Positions 54,702 through 64,000 of a DNA stretch of 64,000 nt are shown here, in pieces. Where the stretch lies: contig CM049398.1 in NCBI GenBank assembly GCA_026929865.2, positions 22,097,001-22,161,000 of the forward strand. The letters run 5' to 3'. The position numbers and the translations under genes were made by a program. The stretch comes from Hyperoplus lanceolatus. Lineage: Eukaryota; Chordata; Actinopteri; Uranoscopiformes; Ammodytidae. The notes under the pieces were generated by a model, which was not told where the DNA came from, made no database searches, and was given only the letters and a program-made list of their open reading frames with translations. Within the stretch, counting starts at the first letter, position 1. The number at the start of each line of letters is the position of its first letter.

Positions 54702-57418
54702 TGGTCTATATTCCCACGGCAGGGCCAATGTTTACTCTTCCTCTGGAGACACGAGTTCTATTTCAGGGAGTGAAGCAACAAGACGGGGAAAGAGACAGGT
54801 GCCAAGGAAGTCAGCCCAGAGGTCTATGAATAACAAACCGAAGGAGCAACGGATGGTTGTGTGTTTGCAGTAGAAGGCAGCTCGATAACAGCAAAAAACC
54901 CACGAGGAAAACAATGACTTTTTGAAGAGAACTGTTACTCCTTGAGTCAAATCACATGAAGAGGTTTGATTGATCTCTTCCTTTTCACTCTCCCATTGCT
55001 TTTTAACCCTCTTTCCCCTCTACATATTTCTAACAAAGTGTGGGCCCAACTCCCCTCTCTGTGTACAGTAAATCATTCTCTATCATTGCGCTCTCTCTCT
55101 CTCTTCGAGTGAGTGCACAGCTGCATGTTGGATGTCGGCCCTTCACCTTTTCAACACAGCAGTTGACAGAACATTTACACATCATCGTCGGAAAACGTGC
55201 GTGCACTCATATACACATTGTTATCACATATTTGTGAGTAGGTAAACCTTGATCGCTTCCTCAGTCCAGCTTCCAAGATTCAAAATAACATCATCCCATA
55301 CACAATCTACACGCATACACTTAACAGTAACATATGCACAATGTGTATGCATGTTCTACATTCTCATATGATTGTGTCACGGTGGTCCATGGATGAATAA
55401 CGTTACAAGGACACACACGTTAAACAAACACACACTCATGCAAGAGTGGTTCCCAGAAGTTGTCTGTCAAGTGGTAATCCTACTAGCCAATTATATATGC
55501 TTCCATGAAAAGGTTCAGTATCTTGGCTTTGTGCGATCGTATACAGCGAAAAACATGGATCATGGAAACACACAAATTGATACTAACTTTTGCCAGACTA
55601 CAAAAATGATCCTATTATTTCCAGGCACTGGTCAAATAGTGACTTTACATCTGCATCTATGCCACTCTAAAACAAAGAGTATTGTATGTACAGCTGGGTG
55701 CCTGGAAATGTTATTAAAATCAACTTATTTGCCAAACAAATGTTTGTTGAGTTATTTTACTAATCCTTCTCAGGCTACAGCCCAAGGTATTTGAATAAAT
55801 CACTGCAGTAAGAAATCCATGCTGCATTAGTGCATACAAAAGGCTTGTATATTCATATATGAAATACAGTTTGGACAGAAAGTGAATGTATGTGCACCCA
55901 CCCACGCGTGAAATACGGCAAGCAGAGAGATAAATCAGCCTGTGAGCAGGGCTACAGAGAACCATATTATGTGGTTACTTGGTTTCAGCACATTAATAAA
56001 ACCCGTCCCAGTCACCAGTCAGAGGAGAGGAGAAACAGCTGTGTCTGCAGAAGGTCAGGAGGAGGAGGAAATCTACTCCCAAATGCCCTGCAAGTATGAA
56101 TGCTGTGTGTGCGTGTGCGTGTGTGTCTGTGTGTGTGAACTTTATCGTAATTGAGCTTTTACATGATATATCTCCCTTCTGATTTATTCTAAGTAATGAC
56201 TACAAAATCACACAGTCACAGCACAAAGACACACATTCAGCAGCCCCAGAAGCTTTACCTCATTTAGTTTGCACAGCCTACTTAGTTGACCTCTATGATG
56301 ATATGCTCTGCTCAAATTGGTTTTTCCATCCGTTAAAATGGAAAACTCCACGAACCACAGGAAGCTGCCTTCAGCTGGCGGTGCAGATGTTCAATGGATG
56401 GGATTTTCTTTTTAAAGTTGTTTTTCTTTGGAGAGCCTAGTTGTCACCCCCGTAGCCATCTACAGCAAGATGGCTTTTTTTCTAGGCCAAGCTCGTCCGT
56501 CCGCTTCCCAACTGGACCAGTAGCACCTGCTCATCAGATTTCTGGGAAAGGCTCATCAGCTGCCCTAGGCTGTGAGAGGGGAGTCTGCTGTTGAAGACAA
56601 GCAGGGTTACAGGGGTTAACTGTCCAACAAGAGGCCGATTTACAGCCACGGACAGGCACCATCTATCAGCACTCTGTTGCCTGTCACCATACAGGCCAGA
56701 CAGAGAGATGCCTTGGGCCAAAGTCACCACTCCAATAAGCATCTTATAGAATTAGAAGTCAATGGACGAGACAAATTCTGCTGCGTGGTAGTATTCTGCC
56801 AGTCATGCTCATATCATTATGGTGAATGGAAGTTATTGAAGAGATTTTTTTTAAACTTCTGTGGGGCGGTAGTATTATCCATAAAAGCCAAGTCATTTTA
56901 AGAGTTTTTTTCCCCTATTATGTTTGAAAAGAAAAGAGGAAAAAAAAGACAAAGAATGAATTTCAAGACATCAAGATATCCCTTAAATGGGCCTGCAGTC
57001 TGAGTCCACTCATAAATATGCTTTTATTTTGCATCGGTGGAGTACAACCAGAAGCAAACAAGCAAATAAAATAACACAAGTAGGGCAGATGATTTTTATT
57101 ACGCGGTTATCCGGTATTTAGAGCACACGATGAACTGAGATCTACTGTTTGTGGTTTAGAGAGAGAGAAAGAGACAGACAAACACAATCAGAACCAGACC
57201 TACACGCAACTGGAATGCCTTGGCATTTCTCTGTTGTAACCATAGAATGAATATGATTAAACTAATGGGTCAAATATAACACAATTTGGTGGAAATGCAA
57301 AAGTGAAGACAAAACATACACTCAACAAAAATATAAACGCAACACTTTTGTTTTTGCTCCCATTTTTCATGAGATGGACTTAAAGATCTAAAATTCATTC
57401 CAGATACACAATATTACA

Positions 57419-58070
57419 ATTTCATAGATGCTAGATCGCATTCAACAAAGAGAGCAAGTGGGAATATTAGCTTTTTGCCTTGGATACCCCTGACTGATGC
57501 AGGAAGGCAAATCAGGTTTTAGCCATGTCAAACGGCAATGCAAGTAACGATGGTGCTTCGGTGAGTACAAACACGTTTCTATATATATGCTAGCCATTAT
57601 ATTCTTCCCTAGAAACATGTTTGCACTCACCCAAGCACCATTGTTACTTGCGTTGCCGTTTGACATGGCTAAAACCTGATTTGCCTTCCTGCATCAGTCA
57701 GGGGTATCCAAGGCAACAAGCTAATATTCCCACTAGCTCTCTTTGTTTGAACGCAATCTAGCATCTATGATCGATTGCTCTTCCTTGGGTCCCCAAAGTT
57801 TTACTCTGAATTTCATACATGGGATTTTGCAGTTGAATTTGGCACGTTGAATTTTTTAACGTTGAATATTTGATTTTGAATTTGAGAACATTGTAAAATA
57901 AAGGTGAAAATTAGTTGTTTAAAATGTAATTCAGAGGCAAAAAAATCAGATACATTATTTCAATGGTGCAAAAAATTTAGATACGTTATTTCAATGCATA
58001 AATATTCAGTGCTTAAAATTCAATGGCTTTTTATTTTCAAAATCCGATGACACTCATTTACTTCCATATT
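57419..58070. mobile_element. Partial foldback element in the left end of Tc1 copy 3
   Basis: Reverse complement of most of the foldback at 32845-33772, including the same unpaired centre (a short segment around ATATGCTAGCCATTATATTC). About one outer half-arm is missing, replaced by Tc1 end sequence. The two copies are nearly identical outside that loss. Confidence 0.85.
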
Positions 58071-58331
58071 GCTCCCATTTTTCATGAGATGGACTTAAAG
58101 ATCTAAAATTCATTCCAGATACACAATATTACCATTTCTCTCAAACATTGTTCACAAATCTGTCTAAATGTGTGATAGTGAGCACTTCTGCTTTGCTGAG
58201 ATAATCCATCCCACCTCACAGGTGTGCCACATCAAGATGCTGATCTGACATCATGATTAGTGCACAGGTGTGCCTTAGACTGTCCACAATAAAAGGCCAC
58301 CCTGAAATGTGCAGTTTTGTCTCACAGCAAA

Positions 58332-59211
58332 ATGCCACAGATGCCACAAGCATTGATGGAGCGTGCAATTGGCATGCTGACAGCAGGAATGTCAACCAGA
58401 TCTGTTGCTCGTGCATTGAATGTTCATTTCTCCACCATAAGCCGTCTCCAAAGGCGTTTCAGAGAATATGGCAGTACATTCAACCGGCCTCACAACCGAA
58501 GACCACGTGTAACCACACCAGCCCAGGACCTCCACATCCAGCAGGTTCACCTCCAAGATCGTCTGAGACCAGCCACTGAGACAGCTGCTGAAACAATTGG
58601 TTTGCATAACCAAACAATTTCTGCACAAACTGTCAGAAACCGTCTCAGGGAAGCTCAACTGCATGCTCGTCGAATCTCGGTTTACATTGTTCAGGGCAGA
58701 TGGCAGACAGTGTGTGTGGCGTCGTGTGGGTGAGCGCTTTGCTGATGTCAATGGTGGTGGTGGGGTTATGGTATGGGCAGGCATCTGTTATGGACGAGGA
58801 ACACAGGTGCATTTTATTGATGGCATTTTGAATGCACAGAGATACCGTGATGAGATCCTGAGGCCCATTGTTGTGCCATACATCCATGAACATCACCTCA
58901 CGTTTCAGCAAGATAATGCACGGCCCCATGTTGCAAGGATCTGTACACAATTCTTGGAAGCTGAAAATGTCCCAGTTTTTGCATGGCCAGCATACTCACC
59001 GGACATGTCACCCATTGAGCATGTTTGAGATGTGCTTGACCGGCGTATACGACAGCGTGCACCACTTCCCACTAATATCCAGCAACTTCGCACAGCCATT
59101 GAAGAGGAGTGGACCAACATTCCACAGGCCACAATTGACAATCTGATAAACTCTATGCGAAGAAGAAGTGTTGCACTGCATGAGGCAAATGGTGGTCACA
59201 CCAGATACTGA
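58332..59211 (+). pseudogene. Tc1 transposase, deleted and interrupted (copy 3)
   Basis: The DNA-binding half is in frame from ATG 58332 (MPQMPQALMERAIGML). After LHARR about 110 bp are missing compared with copy 2, which removes the segment with FTDESRF and so the first catalytic Asp, and shifts the frame. A further 21-bp in-frame loss removes the residues before GGGGVMVW. The second Asp (QQDNARPH) and the Glu (SPIEHV) remain, but the Trp codon after EHV is TGA (59026-59028). The C-terminal codons to the natural stop at 59211 are still recognisable. Confidence 0.93.
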
Positions 59212-59532
59212 CTGGTTCTGAGTCCCCAGACCCCCAATAAAGCAAAAAAATGCACATTTCAGAGTGGCCTTTTATTGTGGACAGTCTAAGGCACACCTGT
59301 GCACTAATCATGATGTCAGATCAGCATCTTGATGTGGCACACCTGTGAGGTGGGATGGATTATCTCAGCAAAGCAGAAGTGCTCACTATCACACATTTAG
59401 ACAGATTTGTGAACAATGTTTGAGAGAAATGGTAATATTGTGTATCTGGAATGAATTTTAGATCTTTAAGTCCATCTCATGAAAAATGGGAGCAAAAACA
59501 TAAGTGTTGCGTTTATATTTTTGTTGAGTGTA

Positions 59533-60596
59533 TGAGAGAGCCATAACGTTGCACTAGTTGACATGGTATGACAAAATTCAACAGACTGACATTATTGACC
59601 CTCCGTCGATCATGTAAGTATTTTGAGTTGAGTTGAAAAGTATTTGCATGCATGGTGCAACATACTGAATTATTCTTCACGATTTCTGTCAAAATCACAA
59701 AGGAGTTATAGTTGTAGGCAGCTGTGGATTCTGAAATTGTATACATAACAGTAAAATGTACTTATTTATCTTAGAAAAAATAAAAACCCTGAATACTCCA
59801 GTATGTCTTTCAAACAAAACTGAAAACATAAAAGAAATGAGAAAACAAGATGAGTTAAGGCGATGTAATAATGCATGGAGGAATAAATCATATAAAATCC
59901 AATTATTGTCATTGGCCACAATTAATTTTCCTTTTATGTGGGTGAAGTTTAATCATGTTGAAGCTGATCTGTATTAAAAACTGCACAACTGCATCCATCT
60001 CATCTCAATAAAACAGATGGGGGGGGACCTGCTACAAGACCCCCCGTCTTGTAGCAGATAGCAGAAAAAGAGAGCCTTCAAAATTGCTGAAAGAAACAGT
60101 TTGTTTCTTTCAGCAATTTTGAAGGCTCCTTTGAAGGATTCACAATTTGGTCATTTTGACAGTGAGAGAGAGGTAAGAGATGGAGTCAGAGACTGGTAGA
60201 TGGTGGAGGTGTGGGAGAGTGATGGAGGGCAGTTGGAGAAAGAGTGTGTGCAGTTCTGTGTTGTTGTGTGTTCTACTCCACAGCAGGGTAATGTGAGCCT
60301 GTGCTCCCAGAGCGGACAGATCACCTGTAGAAACTCCCACTCCATTCTACCCAAACTCCCCCAACCCCATAATGGCATTTATTTATTATTCTTTCTGACA
60401 ATTCCACACAATACACAATTTTCTCTTGCAAATATTCATACATCATACTTTGTGTTGTCCGAAGGGAGACGGAAGAAGCCAAAGGCTCATCAGGTCCCGC
60501 CCCCATTTTCATCAAATTCAGATTCAGATACACAGTTACTGTTACAGAAAATAAAAATAAAACAAACAAAAAACATTTTTTTAATATATATATATA
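59533..60596. other. Non-coding DNA with two adjacent perfect hairpins
   Basis: AT-rich sequence. At 60029-60057 a 12-bp stem (CTGCTACAAGAC with its complement) closes on C5. At 60072-60128 a 27-bp perfect stem starting GAGCCTTCAAAATTGCTGAA closes on a 3-base loop. A (TA)n run lies at 60583-60598. No gene seen. Confidence 0.6.
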
Positions 60597-60821
60597 TAGG
60601 GGAAGGTGGGGTGATTTGTGCAACTTTTTACTCAAAGTGATTTTAAAGTGAGGCCTTGACAGTTATGTCTCCAACTCAAATATGTACATATATTTCAGGA
60701 TGTTGTGCATCCCTGGCAATAAAAACTTTGGATCTGGAATAAACTGTTTAAGAAATATAGCTTTCGGAAAAAAAGTTGTCTTGACGCACAAATCACCCCA
60801 CGTAGTGGGGTGATTTGTGCG

Positions 60822-61012
60822 TCATTGTGTCACAATGACAAAGTCACCATCATCATCTTTCTGGCCATCTGAACTCTCATCAGTGGTGTCGTTAAGTGGA
60901 ATTGAGATGTCACTCTCTTCTGAGCTACTGTAGACAATCACTTTCTTTTGGTGACCAGCGTATACAGCCATGCCACTGGCACAACTCTCAGAAATGTACT
61001 TTGCACTAGTTG
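60822..61012 (-). pseudogene. Possible transposase C-terminal fragment
   Basis: About 60 residues in frame on the minus strand, from SAKYISESCASGMAVYAG through an acidic Ser-rich tail (SSSEESDISIPLNDTTDESS) to a stop at 60822. An acidic tail just inside the end of a pogo/Tigger-type element would fit a transposase C-terminus, but the catalytic domain is absent and the family match is not secure. The part of the frame further upstream lies in the inserted LINE and does not belong to it. Confidence 0.3.
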
Positions 61013-61013
61013 C

Positions 61014-61309
61014 TCCGTGCTTGTGGAACCAACTGCCACCTGACAAATGTGATTCCCCCTACATTTCTGCCTTTAAATCAAGGCTCAAAACCCATATGTA
61101 CACCCTGGTGTTTCCTCCCCATTAACTATCTTACCTCTGCACTACTATCTGTGTTTATGTGGATGTATGGGCTTTACGTCTTTTTATTTTGGTTATTGTT
61201 ATTGTACCTTCATTGTTTACCTACTGAATGCACTATGTACAGCACTTTGGACAGTGCAAACTGTCATAAATGTGCTTTTATAAATACATTTTACTTACTT
61301 ACTTACTTA
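61014..61309 (+). mobile_element. LINE 3' fragment (CR1/L2 type)
   Basis: The plus strand starts with the last codons of a CR1/L2-type ORF2 (LWNQLPPDKCDSPYISAFKS, then RLKTHMYT). It then has a stop, a short 3' UTR ending AAATACATTT and a (CTTA)n tail of about four units (61292-61309). It is a heavily 5'-truncated insertion in the TA-flanked element. The LWNQLP...FKSRLKTH pattern is the same one seen at the end of the longer L2 at 39.9 kb. Confidence 0.75.
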
Positions 61310-61713
61310 TAACTCACCCAGGCCCTTGCGCACAAATCACCCCATCCCCAGAATTTTGGATAATAGGCATGATGCAGCAATTTAGGGTTGACATTGTGCT
61401 AACTATATAGACTCAAAGTGTAGCATACCAAAGCACTAAACATGTGTCAAATGTTTTCAAACGTGTCTATAATTGTTCAGACACAATAATCAAAAAACCT
61501 TGATCATGGAAATTTTACTTTGAAAGGCAAAACACAGTTTTTTGAGCTTAAATGTGCTTATATCTTATTCCTTGTGTCTTCCTTCTTTACAGGATGAGTC
61601 AAATGGATGGCTCTTCTTAAATATGTGGTCACATTTCCAATTTCTTCCACGGTTTTCTAGAAACAAGGGGTTTTGCATCTTCCAAAATGCACAAATCACC
61701 CCACCTTCCCCTA

Positions 61714-61722
61714 TAGCCTATA

Positions 61723-61762
<40 letters not shown>

Positions 61763-64000
61763 ATCTGCAGTCCAATACACAGTCAATTTTAATCTAATTA
61801 TGTGCACCATGTGCAGAGGCTTAAACAGACCAAATGCATAGAAGTAAAGCCACACATCTTCTGACACACTCTCCTGCATGCAGAACATTTGCAGTTATGT
61901 GCACTCACACCATTCCAAGGAGTTGGCAGGCCTATTAATACCGCACTTCAAGGACTATGGGATTGGGCATGGAGCCACAAGATGCTATCCGGTGACCGAG
62001 AGACACTTGTGTCTCTCTTTCTGTCCTCGGGGTACTGCCTTTCACTCTGCCTGCCAAGCTAAAAGGTTAGAATGGTTGCATTCCCACAGCTAGACCAGGT
62101 TGGCCCTTAACAGGACTGTGGTCAACCTAACATTTGTATTTATTAGTCTAAAAGAGAGAAGAGGCCATGTACACCGCAAGAAAAATAACCACACACTTGG
62201 AATAAAGACATACTCTGTGATACTGTCTGCGGTAGATATTTCTCATTTTCAACTTGAGAATGTTTTCTACAAAAGCAACTTTGAAGATTTAATTTGTGTG
62301 AACAAATGAGTCAAACGTGAATATGTGACAGTAGCCTCATAGCACTGCCAAAAATAGAGGAAGTTGGTGATAAAATCTAAATTAATTTTGAACAGCTGCT
62401 ATTAAATCATTAAGGACATCATGCAGTCCCTGCCCATCTCAGCACTGTAGCTGATTTTAGCATGGCTGAGCAATACAGCTGTCTGCGCAAGTGGGACCAC
62501 ATTATAAATAATCATATACCAATGCCTCAACATTGGTACATCCATCTTAATCCATGCAGTTTCACCTAAGAAAGCTGTATGTTTTGAAGAAACGATAGTT
62601 GATATTAGTAATTTGGCACAGATATTGGAGTATGACATTTCAATCCAAAAGCTCCCAAACCTTCTTTTATAACTGACGCCTTAGGCTGATTGAAACAATA
62701 ATGGTATTTCTGACTTATTCTATTATTCCAGACAGTCTACCTACCTTTAATTCAGCACATGTATTTTTGTTATTGTGGAAGTAACAAAGATGCCAGTGAT
62801 GCAGTGTGGGGATTAGGGAAGTTTAAACTGTGGGAAGGTTTGATCCCAGGCCAGCCAAGGCACATGTCCTTCCAAAGAAAGGGCTCTTAAGCATTAAACC
62901 ATCAAAATGTTACCAAGGGTGGGTAATTTGGAAAAAGGAAAACCACACCATTGAGTGAGTTCTTCCTTCTGTTGGCGACAAGACGCAAAAAGAATCACAT
63001 GAATGTTGTGATGGAAGAAACTGTGTGGCATAGATAATTAGAAATCCCTGACTTTTTTTTTCCTTTTTCGCTTGGCCTACAGCAGTGGAAATTGGCCTCA
63101 TGGTTCTGCAAAACAAACTCTAATACTGATGTCATGCAGTGTGTCTTGTGTTAAGTTCTAGAAATCTAGTTTGATATCTGAATAAGTGTCAGCCCCCTAG
63201 GACGGATAAGGAATGTTTCGAAAGACTGTGCACATCATATAATCATGGTAGCTGGTCCAACCACTGCCATCAGTGACATGCACAGCTGAAATTCCTAAAC
63301 CCTCCTCAACCTCCCACTTCCCTCTATCCACATCATGTGCTGAATACATTTTGATTGGATATTTACTCCATCCTGGGCCCACCTCTGCAGTCTGCAGAGA
63401 CATCTTTCCATATAGTCACAATCAATTAACTAGTGGAAAGCTGGATTTCCTCCTTCAGCTGATCAAAAAAGAGAGTACTGTGCCTAGAGGGGGGTATTTG
63501 AAGAAAATAAAAATGCAGTCCTTGTGGATTCCTTAAAAGCTGTATTAACAAACTGAATAACTCTTTGTGAGTTAATGCACATAAGTATTGTGCATTGTAT
63601 TAGCTAATGGTTTTATTCATATATTGTAAGGCCATTCTGAATGAACTAATTGAATACCTGCTGCAGGCTCCTTTTGTTGGCCTACCAGCCAAATGAAATG
63701 TCATTTTGTTTTTGGTTGGAAAGCCTGTTTGAGTATTACCTCAGTGGTTTTACGGCTTAAAGAATAACTGTGGTCATTATCCACTCAGTGTGATGGTCAT
63801 TAGTCTGTCAATTCCAACACGTTGTCTGCTCACCCATGCTATTCACACTCTACTGTGAAAGTAAACAGAGGGGTCAGAGTGTGCTGGTGTCTTGGTGCTA
63901 ATAATGTGCTGCTGTAGCTTCTTATACCTTCCATGCCTTTTTTTCTACTACTTGATTAACTATATTGTAAGCAAGAGCTTCCTCTCAATGATTTATGAAG
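61714..64000. other. Non-coding DNA, nothing specific seen
   Basis: Starts with a T32 run (61727-61758), which may be the tail of an unrecognised retroelement on the minus strand. The rest is unique-looking AT-rich sequence with no coding signal or bounded repeat that I recognise. Confidence 0.45.

Larger units (their letters stand above)
51992..57316. other. Non-coding DNA with microsatellites
   Basis: No gene seen. A segment at about 54270-54620 is less simple in composition, with several TTAATTAA/TAAT cores and AATGAGC, and could be a conserved non-coding element; this cannot be tested here. Short TG runs occur at 56105-56138, and four longer tracts are listed separately. Confidence 0.4.
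57319..59530 (+). mobile_element. Tc1/mariner element, copy 3, defective
   Basis: TA-flanked (57317-57318 and 59531-59532) copy of the same family as copies 1 and 2. The left inverted repeat carries a partial foldback element (57419-58070), followed by a second copy of the TIR segment already present before it (57356-57417 repeated at 58072-58133). The transposase gene (58332-59211) has a large deletion and a nonsense codon. The right inverted repeat is intact. Confidence 0.95.
60599..61711. mobile_element. TA-flanked DNA element with GGGGAAGGTGGGGTGATTTG ends
   Basis: Inverted ends GGGGAAGGTGGGGTGATTTG at 60599 and its complement to 61711 are perfect over at least 22 bp and flanked by TA (60597-60598 and 61712-61713), suggesting a Tc1/mariner/pogo-type element. 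The left TA lies in a (TA)n run, so the edge is less certain. The terminal motif recurs inside: a perfect 20-bp-arm palindrome at 60782-60824 and another inward copy at 61326-61343. A short frame (60822-61012, minus) may be a transposase C-terminus, and a LINE fragment (61014-61309) has inserted beside it. Confidence 0.72.

Noticed and set aside
60072..60128. miRNA precursor
   Set aside because: A 27-bp perfect stem with a 3-base loop is too short and too perfect for a typical animal pre-miRNA.

Overview
The window reads as euchromatic, non-coding DNA from a teleost fish. The evidence is the density of (CA)n/(TG)n microsatellites and a set of transposable elements typical of ray-finned fish: long-TIR Tc1 copies, a hAT with an intron, BEL/Pao, an L2-type LINE, and PIF/Harbinger-like and hAT-like MITEs. 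I found no host protein-coding gene, rRNA, tRNA or CRISPR array that I could defend. Nearly all open frames over 60 codons outside the transposons lie on microsatellites, pyrimidine-rich tracts or the antisense strand of a transposase.

Layout. 1-10.5 kb is unique-looking AT-rich DNA with microsatellites and a (GAGTT)n array. 10.5-15.7 kb is a Tc1 copy with its transposase on the minus strand, split by a 3.5-kb hAT carrying a spliced but broken transposase gene. 16.7-30.0 kb is bounded by two near-identical inverted arms of about 0.5 kb beginning GGTAACGCTTTATACTAAGG. I interpret this as one DNA element of about 3.6 kb that grew to 13.2 kb by nested insertion. A 515-bp MITE sits in its first exon, a 7.07-kb BEL/Pao retrotransposon sits inside that MITE, and a GC-rich retroelement tail lies in an intron. 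Its exon remnants resemble a CCDC106-like coiled-coil protein. 31.3-33.8 kb is a Tc1 copy with an intact 337-residue DD34E transposase and a 928-bp foldback element in its right end. 33.8-35.0 and 38.0-40.8 kb are arrays of a 28-30-bp T-rich unit, one interrupted by a Harbinger-like MITE and the other by a truncated L2 LINE. 41.3-43.9 and 48.8-52.0 kb hold Harbinger-like elements, one containing a hAT with a BED zinc finger. 57.3-59.5 kb is a third Tc1 copy with the same foldback at its opposite end. 60.6-61.7 kb is a TA-flanked element with internal palindromes and a LINE fragment. 61.7-64 kb shows nothing.

The coding parts are transposases or retrotransposon polyproteins that move their own elements. 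They do not form a pathway. The nesting gives a relative chronology: GGTAAC element before MITE before BEL/Pao, and Tc1 before hAT. The points most worth checking are the GGTAAC element with its CCDC106-like exons, the exchange of sequence between the two ends of the Tc1 copies, and the BEL/Pao copy whose LTRs are almost identical while its pol is broken in several places.
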